The notes under the pieces: generated by a model
What the model saw: the letters and a program-made list of their open reading frames with translations, nothing else
Database searches by the model: none
Told to the model about the DNA's origin: nothing
Translations under genes and position numbers: made by a program
Part shown: positions 9,850-22,553 of the stretch, one piece after another
Numbering within the stretch: position 1 is the first letter of the stretch
How the letters are laid out: the number at the start of each line of letters is the position of its first letter
DNA from: Pisolithus tinctorius
Lineage: Eukaryota; Basidiomycota; Agaricomycetes; Boletales; Pisolithaceae
Direction of reading: 5' to 3'
Assembly (NCBI GenBank): GCA_024663395.1
Contig: JANFAH010000089.1
Coordinates: 1-64,000 of the forward strand
Length of the DNA stretch: 64,000 bases

Positions 9850-11775
9850 ATGACTGCGGAGTGCCGTCAGTTTTCGTCAATGGTACGTATCATAATTGTC
9901 ACGAGACCCTTTCTCGAGTGGCGAGTTGATTAAATTCCGGTATTAAAGCAGGGACGAGGATAGTGAGATGATTTACACACGCGTATTGCAGATAATATGG
10001 TACATGTCTTTGGGGGGTTGTCCTATGTACATAGTCCAAGTGGAAAGAGGGTCGCCGTGTGTATTACGGAAGTTTTCCGACGTGGATAAGCACGCTTGGA
10101 ACAGATGCAAATCTCCATAACGGCACTATCCCACTTTTTCGGCATAGTTGGTAGACATACCAGTGAAATATGTGCATCGATTAACAGTCAAGGGGCCCTA
10201 CATAGTCGGATAGAATTACATACATGACCGCATTTTTGGCTACACACGACCCCGAAAAGGGGGATATACTTTATTCCGCATGATACGGAGCGCATAGGCA
10301 GAAATTTAGAGGAGGGAGCAAGTTAGTGCGTTGATCGTTTCCAGGGGTGCAGGATGGAGCTTGACGGGAATCGCGGTCACTACCGGATGTTTGAGGATAA
10401 GGTGAATGAGATACCGTCGACGCAGAGACGAACTGCTATGAATTGGGTAGAAAAATTTCGTGGTAGAGGCTTTCGGGAGTGTAGTAGCCTGGTTGGGGTG
10501 GGACGATTACAAGGGGTAGTTTTGCAATGGATGGACGGGGCCTGATTCCGCTGTTAGGCATTCTCGAGTCCTTCTTTAGATTATTCTTGGTTGAATTGAT
10601 CCGTTAGTATCGCCCCGTTGAGCGAATCGTGGTAGCGTTGTTCCCCGACAGGGCTACGCTTGTCCTTTGGGTGCGCCGGAACCTTTCGTTGACAAGGCGA
10701 TGCGTTGTACATGGAGGCAGGAGACAGCGAACGAACTCTTGAGTGGAGTGGATTCGGAAGGCCCGATATGGGGTTTTCAGTGTTGCAAATGTCTAGTGTC
10801 GGGGCCCGTTCTTACTAGCATCTGTTTCCTCCATTACCTACGACCTAAAAAAGAACAGACGACGGGGGCGAACTATGATGTAAGTGTATGTCAAGATCTG
10901 ATCGAGTGTCATAGAGACGGAATGAAGTTCACTCCGGAGCAAAGCTGGGTGTGCAAGGCGCTCCGGGGTGTGGTGTACTCGCTCCGTCACGCGTCACGGC
11001 GGAACTGGGTGGCGGTACGGACATGCATGCATGCATACAATATTGGCATAGACATGTTGATGCACTGGCAGAGCGGAGAGGCTGACTCAGACGGAGGGAC
11101 GGCTGTCGCCCGGAAGAGCACCCAGACGATTGCCGGGTTGCCGCGGAGGCAAATAATGAAGAGGGAGTGGCTGTGTCGAAGGGGTGTTGCACCGCGTGTG
11201 TAGTCCAAGTTTGCTGGAGGTTAAAGAGACTTAAAATAATCCCAAACGACGCGATGGGCCAGAAAGGAATCTCCAGGCGTCTCGACGAGTCGGACAAACA
11301 CCGAGGCAAGCACTGCGCATCGCTGCTATTGGTTGTGCAAGGTCCGTGCAAAATGCATTACTGACCACATGGACATCCACCCACCCTCGTTTTATCTGCC
11401 AGACTAGGCAGAACCAGCACAGAAGCTCATCCTCATCGCGTTACGTTTCATCCTAGGGGGGCATCCACGTTGACGACCGCAATTCAGATCTCCTCTTAAG
11501 TCCCCACTGGCCTCCTCGGCGCCACTAATTATCGGCTCTGCCCCATGTCCAGTGGTGATATTAATGATCAGGCTCCCGGTGGTATGTCCCCCTCCGCTCT
11601 CTGATGCAGTCGTGTACGTACATATACTACAGGGTTCAGACGACCCTCGTCCCGCCACCACCCCTTCCACTTCCACACTCAGCCCTACCCCCATGACCCC
11701 CAGCCCAGGCCGTGGGCACCAGCACATCAAAATCCATCATCCGCGTCCACAGCTCCCTCCCCTTCCCTTCCAGCC
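9850..11775. other. Long intergenic region without a supported gene
   Basis: About 1.9 kb. Open frames exist (10667-11203 +, 11404-11730 -), but the former starts at TTG and neither shows a family motif, codon regularity or a spliceable partner. It contains a CATGCATGCATG run near 11024. The 3' part is probably the promoter and long leader of the Zn2Cys6 gene. Confidence 0.5.
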
Positions 11776-14700
11776 ATGCCGTCAGACACTCTCCCACTCT
11801 TCAGTCCAAATCCACTAACATCATATCCACACCCACTTGGTGCATGGAACGCCACCTTTCCACCTACCGCCCAACATCCACCCCCCGTGCCCACCCAGAC
11901 ACATACCCAGCCTCAAGCGTTCGATGGGGGTACGGATGATGCCTATTATCCTACCGGATACAACACAGGCATGTTCCCGTTTGTACCGCCTTCACACCCT
12001 GTTCAAGGACAGGCACTCCATCATTCATACCCACACGCGTACACGCAAACGCGTCATCAGATCGCGCCGTCTCCGCTGAGACGCGTCCAGTTACACAGAA
12101 GAGATCCATATACTGCCTTATCGCAAATGCAAGAAAATCAAGGAAACGAAAGTCCAGCTTCGCAGCCTCAGCAGGTACGCTGACTTTCGTTCGTCGTGTC
12201 CGACGGTGTTTTGACCCCCACGAACTCCGTTCATGCCGTCTTTCTCAATCTCGATTTCCGAAAATCCACAAATTCCAACAGCCCCAACAACAGCAACACC
12301 AACGGACAGACCCAGAACAATCAAAAACACAACTGATCATACATCAACGCACACAGGAGCTACTCGCCCAGGCAACTTTGTCGTCCACCTCTTCATTAGA
12401 CTGTCAGGCTACGACCGGCAATAGACCAGACAGTGGCAGCGGCGGAGCGGCAATGCAGAGTGTTGGTGAGCATAGACCTGGATCATCGTCCACGGTGCAG
12501 CAGGGACCTGGCCATGTCGGGATCCCATTCCTTTTTGGGTCCGTGGAGGAAGCCTTATACGGTGTACCCTCTTCTTCTATCGGACAGGTCATGGTGAGCC
12601 CACTGTTCGCTTGTGTATTGACTCGTATGTACGGTCGTACATTGCAACCGCTGTATTTCTTCTTGTTTCCTCACAGTGGCGCGTTCGAGCTGAACTGACA
12701 TGACATTTTCCTCTTCACGCGCCTTTCGACGATAGGGGAAGCCGAATACTGGCGCAGGAACAGGCACCACCTCCAATCTGCGGGACATGGACACCACGCG
12801 GGTCTCTCAAGTCCCTATCTCGGCTTCGGAACGTCAAGGTCAAACTAGGGTGTCGGAACCACGTGACCCGTCTACGCATCCGCCCAGTCCACCGGGCGGA
12901 TTTGTGGGTTGCACTCCGCTAGGGGACATGCAAGCACCTCTGATGAGTAAGGGTGGTGAGTGTTGCAGTCTTATTTTACTTTTACTTTTTTTCCTTTCTC
13001 TTCTCTGGGTATGTGGCACCAAGAGGGGGGGGGAGCTTGCTTACCCGGTTGGATAGGGGAACATTCCCCGGAACCGAATAAGGATGCTGTGTACAGCTCT
13101 TCCATGCATGCCATCAGGTCGAGCGTGCGTGACCTACCGGAACGGGTACTCCTAATACGAAGTGTGTCCCGTTCGGAACGTGTGAGCACTCGAGGTGCGG
13201 ATGGTGCGCTCCAGCGCGAGTGCTCGTTTCCCTCAATTCGGTTTCTTTTTCTTGGACCCATGTGGTTGGTCATGTGTCCAGCGCTTCATCCTTCGCTTTC
13301 TTCTCTCACGTATGCTCTCTGGCTGTTCATTTCAACTCTTCGTTCGATCTTAACTTTGTCCCCCCTATTTGCATTGGTGTACTTGCTGGCGATGACCTGT
13401 TCGCCACGGTCGTCACCCGGATCTGCTGGTTATGCGTCAGCGTCATCGGCAACTCAATCTGACACCTTCACACCTTCTACGTCGGATGATTGCTCCACTG
13501 TCCCTTTCACCCACGTTCATCTCCAATCTCATTCAACTGTCGAATTACCACGGGACCTTGACACTGACCTATACCTTACTCCAGGCCCAGGTTCAGGTCC
13601 GGAAGGCTCGCTCTCGATACATCCAAATCCTCATGCTGAATCACAGGGCTCCCATACGCATACGCATGACATACACACCAACTCGCAGAGCTCACATGCG
13701 CATTCCTACATCCAGACGCATTCATCGTATATCCATCCGCGTTCACATAGTTCACATTCCCCTGCGTCTTATGCGAGTTATCCAACGACGGGATCTTCGA
13801 TCGATTATTCGACTGGTGGGTATTCTACCACAGGTTCTTCGGCTGGTGAGCATCCTCCCACGACGTCTTCCGCGGACGAATATCCCACCACTGGCGGGTA
13901 TCTCCCAAATGCATCTTTGGTGGAGAACTATCACCCTACAGGATCTTCAGTACCCGCTGTGGACGAAATGAGCGTTTCTGTGTCTGGGCAGGCGGAGGGA
14001 AATATTGGGGTGACCCGCGGGCGCGAATCTGGATACGGACATGGACACTCAGAGTCGGTGTCGACGGTAAGAGGTCTCCCTATGAGTTCGTCCCACCAAT
14101 ACCATGGATATGGAGCGCATTCGGTATCGAGTGCACCATCTACGGCTTCGGAGCAGGCTGAGCAGGCTGGCGGGCAGGGGTATAGCCCTAATTCTGCTCA
14201 GCATGTTAGTGTCAGCACGGAGTTTGTGCCTCCGACGTTCCAGGGTCGTGTCCAGGGTCAGACGCAGCAACGGGCAGCGAGGAAGGTGCATCAATTTCCT
14301 CCCCGTCGCGGGCGGAATCACCGACCGGAACAGGGGTCTGGGTTGCCCCCGTACCCGCATGGGGCCTCGACAGCACGTGGAAATGTGTCTCAAAGTGGAA
14401 AGGGTCAAGGACAATCGGCGGGACAACTCCAACCACAAGAATCTGCCCCCTCAAGGACTCGAAGTGGTAGTGCCACGACAGGCGCGGCGCCCACAACCAG
14501 GAAGCGGGCACGAGCCCCTAAACGGTTGAGGGCCGGGTTGACTAGCAACGCCTCTGCTACTTCCGTTCCTATTGGCGGTGGCGGCGGAGATAGTGACGAC
14601 GATAGCGACGATGAAGAGGATTGCGAACCTTCGTCTACCGGTTTTGGAGGACCTGGAGCGAGTAGAGGGCCCGACGCTGGTGGGACCGGAGGGGGACAAG

Positions 14701-17700
14701 GTAATACCGGCGGTGAGACGGGGGTAGCTGGACCACGAAAGTGAGTGGTTTTCATGTGTGTCTTCGACTTAGTGCGCTGACCAAGCGTTTGTGTTATTTG
14801 ACTGTCTCCTTCCTGCTGTGATGATTATACGGCCTCTGTGATGTCTGTCTGGCGATCGTCATCACACTTCTGAAAATCTCGTTTGATGGTATGAATTTAT
14901 CTTCTTGCCTGGAAACTTTCTTTCGCCTAACACCCGGCTACTCACCACCACCATTGCTCCTCCATATTCTCAATTTTTTCTCTTCTGCGGACTCGACTCC
15001 CCTGACTGCGACGGCGATCCCTCTCCTTGCTTTTCCTCGGACATCTGTCGACGGATGGTGGCACGGTACCGGAACCGGTAACTATATGACTGCCGGTCCG
15101 ACACCCACTCGCCTTGCCGCCGGCTGTGTTGTGCCTATATACACAAATGACACTGCCTCGCTCGATGGTAAACTTGCGCCGACGTTGTTTACCTCGCGGT
15201 TCTTGGATGCGCTATGCTTGTTCCGTGCTGCTGCTGTCCACCTTTAACCGTGGTGACGTACCGTTAACGGCCCGATCGTGTTTGTTCCCTTGTGCTTCGT
15301 GTGGTCTGTCCTGCCTCTAACTGCTAATGGCTTGGGATTGGCTACTGCGGCTTACCTTTTATGGACTGGCTGTGCCTGCCCCGCATTCGATAACGCTCCC
15401 CGGTTCGGTGACTTGGTCCCGCCGCCAACGTTCCGACATGTCTTCCCTAATTCTTTTGCCATGCCCTCACGTCATGTTCGTGTAGAGCTGGAGCATGTTC
15501 GCACTGCAAACGCCTCAAGGTTTGTGAATATTTTACCTTGTGTGTCTTAGGCCGTCGCTTACCACAGCTCTCATTTGCCCCACTCTCCTTTCTTGAAAAT
15601 TTCTTGACATGTCTCCTTCCGGCTCATGCTCTCGCCGAATTCTGGGCGCTGCGCTTCATTTGATTGCTTTTTCTTCTCACTTCTGTGCCCTGCGGATGGT
15701 GACTGCGCTGTCACGGCCCGGCCATTGAACGTCAAACTGGGAACGTACTCCCTCTTACTGGTCTCGATCTGCCCTATGTGGCTTGGACCCCCTTCGGGCT
15801 ACGTCGTCTCCGCTTGCCTGATACGTGATGGGTACGGGTCCCCTCCATTTCCTCCACTTCCTGTATTTTCTCGTACGCTGCGCATATCGTTCTCGCCGTG
15901 TTCCACGCTGACTACACGTCCGCCATCCCCGGAGCGACGATCGCAATCTCCATATTTCGGAACCTCCGTCTACTGTCTGCCTGGATCCTGATTCGTGTGT
16001 ACGGGCCTGACCTACGCCATTTGCCCACCACGTTCTGCGGGTCATTGACTTCGGTTTACGGTCTCCTCATATTTCCGGTTGGCACGACAGATGAAGTGCG
16101 AGTTCCCGGAAGGAGCCACATCGTGCAGGCGTTGTACGCACTCTGGTTACGCTTGCATCGTGGAGGGAAGGAAGCCGAGAATTGTTCCAAAGTGAGTATT
16201 CTGTGTCTTGATCACTGTTTTGCTTTGCGGATATTCGTACTTGGCTTTTTTTTGGCTTTTGATTATGTTTCGTAAACCTTTCTCTGTATCCGATCCTCTT
16301 CCCCGTTTGGGAACTCGGAGCGCCAAAACCCCCAGGTGGTCTTGCTGTGGCAAAGAGATGATGTGATCATACGTCTCCTCGCGTGGCTCCGATGAATAGG
16401 CTTAGCGAAACATGTGGATGATGGTGTATGGTGGACGTAGCTGGAGGTTTTCGGCGTCCGGTCCTTCTCTGTGCCTTGATTCATGCGCCTACTGCTCTTT
16501 CGTTTGCCTCCATTTCTTTCCATCTGTCAATCTTGGAGCGTTCCTGCGCGCAGCTGGACCGGCCTTGCTATTCCCGCATACTCGTTCACCGCATTTTGGT
16601 CACTTAGAGGGTTACTTAAGGCCCCTGCCGTCCATCGTTTTACAACAAGTTCACTTTCCTATTGTTTATTTTGTCTCTGCAAAGACCTAGAGATATGCCT
16701 AAGCCGCGTTCCTTATCGAATGCTTCTCTCGGCTCTGATACTTCTTCTACTTTATCGTCGACGATGTCGCAGGACTTACCTACCCTATCGCATTCCAGCA
16801 AACGCGAGTACCTTCTCGCGCAAATCCGCCACAAGGACCAAATGATTGAGTCTTTGTTAAAGCAGGTTGGTTTCTGGGTTTTGGACGCTGGCCATTGCAT
16901 TTAGAGCGCTGACGAATGTTTCTTAGTTGCACAATCCGTACACGGCTACTCCCCTTTCGATATCAGCCTTCAAAACGGCCACCTCGCCCTCTGACAAGGA
17001 CAATGTCAAGATTGTTGATTGGATGGACCGTCTTCAGTCAAGTACGAAACCGCCAACCCAGCCATGTCCATCCAGGATGGAGATGTTACGCGAGCTTCGA
17101 GATACGCATAACAATGCGGGCGGGGTTGGCGATAACAGTATGGAGGACTCCGACGAGATAGAAGAGGGCGATGAGACGACTGAAGGTGAAGAGACTGAGA
17201 AAGTGAGAGGCACTCTCCCGGATGCCGCGGTGCCGATCGGTCTCCTTGCCAGTCTGTCTTTGGACAAGGATAAAGGCAAAGGCAGGGCAAGTCAGAGTGC
17301 TGGAACACCTAGCACCAATACGAAGCTTGAAGAAGACGACGACAACGTGGTGCGTGATAGGAACCTGAGCATGTGTGTAGCTGTGCTGAGTGCGACTCCC
17401 TTTACCCCCTAGGGCGTGGCCAATAAGGAGTACTTTATGCCAGGTGGGTTCGCACTTCCATTTTCCATGGGCATAGGCTGATTGAAATGTTTGTTGTCGC
17501 TTACTCCTCAGGACTTGCAAATAATCTCAACATCCGTAAAAACTTGATCGAGCAGCATAGCCCACCAGACATCGTCTTACACGGTCTAGTTACCGCTGCC
17601 GACGTGGAGAAGCTGTTCGAGATGTGAGTGTAACCATTTATGGACTAGTTACTTCCGGCTGATGCGACATGCTCTAGATTCTGGGGTAAAATCAACGTAC

Positions 17701-19907
17701 GTTTTAATATAAAGGAGCAAAGGCGAAAGTTCACCACGTGCTCTGTAGCCTTTCATCAGCCTGTTAGACCGGAAGATTCATACACCGACCACGATTTTCC
17801 AAAGATGTCCTTTCCTCTTTACAGTCAGTGAGTGGTCATGGTTTTATGTAGGGCTGGCTGCAAGGAAACTTAAAACGCACTTGCTAGTTTGCGCAATCTC
17901 GTCCCGTTATTACGACAAGTCAGAAATATACCCGGTTGCAATGCACTTCGCGAAACATGCAGCTGCCAATGCACTCATTGATGGATGGAAGTCTGTAGAA
18001 CTCTGTCAGGCTTATATTCTCATGAGCCTATATACTGTCCCTGCCCGCAGGTGGGAAGAGGACCGAAGTTGGTTGTACACAGGTTTGGCTATTAGGTCGG
18101 TCTCCGACACGACACGCCATTGGTCGTGGTTTTGATTTCTTTTCATGTGGATAGGATTGCGACCGATTTGAGCCTACATCAGGTATCTGAAATTCGACCT
18201 ACGACAGAGAGGCAAGAGCGCGAACTTTTAAACCGGATACGGGTGTGGATGATATGTTTCAACCTCGATCGTTCGACGGCTACCCAATTTGGGAAACCAT
18301 CCACCATCAAAGAGGACTACATCATACGGAACGCCAATTGGTACAAGAAATCACCACACAATGACAAAGTGGGTGAGCTTTTCCCATTGTCGCCGTCTAG
18401 TATTGACCTTCTACAGTATGATATCCACTTGTGTGGGTACACGGCGCTGCTGCGCATAGTCGCCCAGTTCCATGACGACGTCTTCTCGGATCCTGATTCT
18501 CCTACGGGCTTGAACAGAGTAAGGATTCCGCTAAGCCAGCCGGTCACTGTCATTGACGACTTGCAGTCTATCGATTTCCTTACTGTAACGCTCGAACACG
18601 ATAATCGTCTCACACTGTACTTTGATGAGTGGACAAAGCGCTTCAATGAGGATTCCGATCATACAGGTAAGATCCTTTGGTTAGCCTCAAAAGTTCCTTA
18701 TTCGCTTATACATAAACCCAGATCCTGGTTCCGCATTCCGGTGTAAACTCCTGCCATTGTAAGCGTTCCTGTGCTTGATGTCGATGCTGATGACTGACGG
18801 TTAGCTTGCAGTCTTGTCAACTATTCCAGGCTGGTGATGTACTCGTTTGGATTTCAACACGCATTCCAGCGTGGGATGGAATCTAACGACCAGGTTTTCC
18901 TCGAGAAGGTGTGGATCAGCTCCGCTACTTTTCATGATGTATGCTGACCATCTCATAGTGTTTCGATGCTGCGACTGCGGTGATCGAGCACGTGGTTGAA
19001 GTTCTTGCGCCGAGTGGTTTCATGCGGTCTTCGCCAGATGGTATCACAGCACATTCTATGAAGGTTTTCCATCTCTGACATTCGCGCAGGGCATTTTGTC
19101 TTCGCTTCCTTCGCGTCCGCGTTCTTGCTGAAGGTCGGTCTTGCAATTCGTTATCACTATGTCAGGGATGTTAACAGCACTTCAAGCTGCTTCGTCCGGA
19201 GTTTGCGCAGTTCCTCACACACAAAATGGAGGATGAAATATTCGAATCGATTAGTCGACTAATCACAACGTTGCAAGAACTTGCGATCGATGAACGCCAT
19301 ACACCACACCTCTATGCCCGTTTCCTTGCCAGCCTGCTTACGAAGCATCGCAAGGGAGGAGCTGGAGTCGGCGGGCACCCCCAGTCACAACCCCCGGCAA
19401 GCCAGTCTGCCCATAAACCTTCGACCCAACCGCGCGGTTACGGTGGACAACAGTACATATCATCTCCGTCGCGTCTGCAATACTCCGGGTTATCATCACA
19501 AGACTCCTCGTACCCACGGTATGATAGTGACAATATGCAAATGAACGGTAGTCCCTTCCCGGGCACCTCTAGGTCCCCTCCACCTGCAACAACGCCACCC
19601 ATGCCCGCTGCGAATGCTCCCGGACCCGAATACCTCGGCGAGCCTGGCATGGACGATATGTTGACAGATATAGGAGCTTTGGCGTCCATGCGTGCTTTGA
19701 ATGACGTATGGTGGGGCAACATGATGATGCCTGGGTAAGCAGACCTTTTCTTCCATTTCGTGGCGACTATACGCCTTTTCTAGGTTCACCTGGCCTGATA
19801 CCCCATTGACGAGTAGCCTTCATGATGGACCTTCCACAGGTCTATCAAGCGGCCATCACCCCGCATTTGAAGCGTTCGCTGCGCCGGAAACGCGGGTCGC
19901 GATGTGA
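11776..19907 (+). CDS. Large Zn2Cys6 fungal-specific transcription factor
   Basis: Twenty-two exons sum to 4767 nt, giving 1588 residues: 11776-12174, 12282-12593, 12736-12955, 13441-14740, 15486-15519, 16091-16191, 16685-16865, 16927-17349, 17413-17443, 17512-17623, 17678-17696, 17749-17827, 17888-18095, 18155-18368, 18417-18518, 18567-18666, 18722-18758, 18812-18908, 18959-19040, 19090-19133, 19187-19734 and 19784-19907. Residues 1-743 are disordered and rich in Ser, Gln and His, ending in a basic patch. The Zn2Cys6 cluster has Cys 748, 751, 758, 767, 770 and 777. A short coiled coil (about 827-850) follows, then acidic linkers and the middle-homology domain (about 1000-1400: FWGKIN, HTPTTIFQRCPFLFTV, QAYILMSLYTVPARRWEEDR). 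It resembles basidiomycete regulators annotated as prtT/PriB-type proteins, but I do not assign an orthologue. Introns around the zinc cluster are unusually long. The precise 5' start and the acceptor at 13441 are the least certain points. Confidence 0.88.
15486..15519 (+). other. 34-nt micro-exon encoding the first half of the zinc cluster
   Basis: This tiny exon of the Zn2Cys6 gene carries the first C-x2-C of the cluster and is flanked by introns of 745 bp (14741-15485) and 571 bp (15520-16090). The third Cys lies in the next exon. Phase is continuous on both sides (2 in, 0 out), and the joined spacing is the canonical C-x2-C-x6-C. Confidence 0.75.
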
Positions 19908-20416
19908 AAGAATGTTGTGATCGACTCAATCCGTCGCCGTGATCGATACAGCTACGTGTTTGTAACTGTGCCGTGGTGTTTTGTTATCTACCCCAACCGA
20001 GTTGGCATGCGGGTCACTGCCTATCGCTGGCAATTACTGTAATGTATCACAAGTAAACCAAATCACAACGTGGCACTATCATTGCGTTGTATATTCGGTG
20101 CGCGACAGGACTGAAGTTTAACCAACACTGCAAACGTCAGCCTATTCTTGATTCCTCTCTGGAATTCCACTGGCACGAATGGACCGCCGGCAATGGTAAT
20201 AGACATACCAGCAATATTGACGTAACTACTTGTTGTTCCATAACCCATAGCTCCTGAATCCTGGGGTTGACTGTGGAGGTACATACTAATTACATGCCTG
20301 TACATGTTGCGAGTGTGGCAGGAAATTTTGCAGTGACCTTCTCTGAGCACAGTCGTGTTGTGTATACTACCTGGAGGCGCAAACCGCGCGCATGAATTAC
20401 TGAAAATACCGTGTCA
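19908..20416. other. Convergent intergenic region
   Basis: About 500 bases between two genes that point toward each other; it should contain both 3' UTRs and poly(A) sites. No gene is supported. Confidence 0.5.
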
Positions 20417-21010
20417 TTAAATCGCGATCAAAGTATCAGCCAGTCCACTGACCGACCCCGACGACCGGCTCCACTGGCCACTCCTTTCGTCCTTATTCTC
20501 CATAAGAACCCTCCACACCTCCGACATCTCACTCTCCTGCATCTGCGGTGCCATGCTCGCCAAGCTCGCAGGCGGTACGAATGGTTTGACCGCGGATGCG
20601 ACATCTCGAGCAGGGACATTAAGTACGTCTGCAAGGGCATTCATTCTACCCTCCAACGTCTCTCCCTCGACGACCTGAACTCTGTTCCCCGAGTCCCATA
20701 TGTTACTCCCAACCTTTGCTGGTAAACTTAGCAGTAACCTCCACCAAGCGGCGTCCTGGTGTAGCAAGGACGCCATGCTGTAAGTGTACAAAGCTAGCAG
20801 CAGCGTTGCTCCTAGCACGGCGACATGTACGAATCTGTGGAAAGGCACTTTGGACCCCGGTGGGGAGACTGGTGCAAGATCTTTCTTGGCAGCACCTGGT
20901 ACGTCGGGGAAGCTTGACGGAGTGGTGGTGATATGGCTTTCCGATGGCGAAACATCGGGCGAGGAGCGCGAGCCTCTACTTTTACGAGGAGATTTTCTGG
21001 TTGTTGACAT
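20417..21010 (-). CDS. Single-pass membrane protein, unknown
   Basis: An uninterrupted frame of 197 residues starting at ATG 21010. A basic, Ser-rich N-terminus (MSTTRKSPRKSRGSRSSP) precedes one hydrophobic segment (about residues 59-83, HVAVLGATLLLALYTYSMA). A soluble C-terminal half follows with heptad-like acidic stretches. There is no signal peptide, so the N-terminus is probably cytosolic. Lack of introns is unusual in this neighbourhood. I recognise no family. Confidence 0.6.
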   Translation of the reverse strand: MSTTRKSPRKSRGSRSSPDVSPSESHITTTPSSFPDVPGAAKKDLAPVSPPGSKVPFHRFVHVAVLGATLLLALYTYSMASLLHQDAAWWRLLLSLPAKVGSNIWDSGNRVQVVEGETLEGRMNALADVLNVPARDVASAVKPFVPPASLASMAPQMQESEMSEVWRVLMENKDERSGQWSRSSGSVSGLADTLIAI

Positions 21011-21459
21011 GTATAGTGGTGCGTGGTTATAGCCTCAAGAGGAGCGGGGAACGTCTTATAAGAAGGATTAAAGCGTGATGTCATGTCACGTGTTTGGAGT
21101 CAGGTAGGTGACTTGGGCGCCCAGAGGCGTTCATACCGTCATCGTCGGAGATGGACCAAGATTCGCGGTTGTGTATGACGGAGCAGGACATCAAAGAGGA
21201 GTCACATTACTTACCAAAGGTTGATACCTTTTCGGACCCTATATCCCCACAGTAAGCTAGTATGGCTCAGTGGTAAGTCAATGTCTGATGACTTAAGGAG
21301 TTTCACACCGAACACAGCACGACCAGCCACCAGATACGTCTAAAACATGGTGATATCCGGGGACGCTAACAAGGTCGCTCGTATTCCATTCTAGAGGGGC
21401 ATAGAGGTAGCAACCACTAGTTCATTTCCTCAGTTGCATACCTGGTGCAGCTTCTCTTA
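21011..21459. other. Intergenic region
   Basis: About 450 bases holding the promoter of the one-TM gene and the 3' end of DPB4. A box A-like string near 21263 (TGGCTCAGTGG) is present, but there is no box B and no cloverleaf, so no tRNA is called. Confidence 0.45.
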
Positions 21460-22382
21460 TCATGGGTCGGCGGGGAATTCATGAAGCTCGGCTGTGTCTC
21501 TCTGAAGTTCTTCAGTTTCGATGTGCATCGTATCCAGAGGTTCTTCCTCCTCGTCATGCTCGACTACGTCGTCAACTTCCCCCTCATCATCTTCATCCCC
21601 CACCACTTCACTCATCTCCCCTTCGTCTCTGACAGGACTACCCGAATAGAGCTCTTCAGCAGCTGATTGTGAGACGGACGAGGTGATCTCTGAATACGGT
21701 GTGGCTTTCTCCTTCCCTTTCGCACGAGACGTTGCCGACGCGGACTCACTTTCTTTAGCCTTTCCCTTACTCGAGGGAACAACTGCACTTTTCTTTCCTT
21801 TGTCACCCTTAGTGTTATCCCTGTAGACTAAAATAATCCGTTGGCACATACGTGAGTGATAGCATGTGATGCATCAACTCACTTTGAAGCTCTTCTTGCA
21901 GTTTCTCCACCAAGTCACCGAATTCGATCATTTCCAGGGCTTTTAGGACGTCTGATGCAGAAATGCTCTTGTGTTGTTTCGACAGTGCTACGTCATGCGC
22001 GCTATAAAATGAGTCGTTGAATCGATGCGGGCGAGTAACAAAGTATCCGTGACGCCTACGTCGCAGCTTGAGAGTACTGAATAACAGCGTTGGCAGACAG
22101 GAGTACAAGCACACACCCAAGTAATTGATGAATACGGTGGACCCCTTCACGAGCGACAGAACGGTTTCCTTTTGTAATTTGGCATTATCCGGTATCTAGT
22201 TTTTCGGAAGAACGGGATCTCAGCCATGTTCAGCGTCCGAGGAACGAGGGGGGACTGACTGCTGACTTGGCAATCTTTGTCACCAGAGTTTTGGGTAGTT
22301 CGAAGTTTTCGATGCCCTCTGAAACGAGATCCTGCTGAGCTTGGGCGGATATGGGTCCCGATCCCGTGTCTTTGCGCGGCAT
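21460..22382 (-). CDS. DPB4: DNA polymerase epsilon histone-fold subunit (Dpb4/POLE3 type)
   Basis: Exons 22382-22260, 22195-22113, 22001-21883 and 21827-21460 sum to 693 nt (230 residues). Residues about 30-120 form an H2B/NF-YB-like histone fold with the family signatures ELPKTLVTKIAKSA, NAKLQKETVLSLVKGSTVFI, and KSISASDVLKALEMIEFGDL. A Lys/Ser-rich linker and a strongly acidic C-terminal tail (EGEVDDVVEHDEEEEP) follow, as in fungal Dpb4. The protein pairs with a Dpb3-like partner in the polymerase epsilon holoenzyme and, in many eukaryotes, in a CHRAC/ISW2-type remodeller; it acts in the nucleus. The donor of intron 2 is the weakest junction; the chosen GTGCTT keeps the frame. Divergent from IFA38. 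Confidence 0.88.
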
Positions 22383-22553
22383 TCTGCGTGGTTCACCTGG
22401 CAGTGTAGATTGGCAGATGCCAAGTACTAAGTCCGTCGTAAGTAGTTACCGTGTCGGGAGTTTTACCAGTTCCGTCGGCGGCATGTGCCGTTCATTTTTT
22501 GTTACGTAACACGCCCCAGTCGATTCACACCGCCGAGTTCCAGTGGTTGTGTG
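22383..22553. promoter_or_regulatory. Bidirectional promoter, DPB4 / IFA38
   Basis: Only 171 bases separate the start codons of two divergently transcribed housekeeping genes, so they must share promoter sequence. Compact and without an obvious TATA box. Confidence 0.65.

Noticed and set aside
10667..11203. 178-codon + strand frame between the TM gene and the Zn2Cys6 gene
   Set aside because: Starts at TTG, no ATG in a useful place, no motif and no spliceable partner.
14891..15247. 118-codon frame as a possible extra exon or gene
   Set aside because: It lies inside the 745-bp intron before the zinc-cluster micro-exon; joining 14740 directly to 15486 gives perfect phase and the canonical Cys spacing.
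21255..21330. Possible tRNA gene (TGGCTCAGTGG resembles box A)
   Set aside because: No box B (GGTTCGA-like) and no acceptor or anticodon stem can be drawn.
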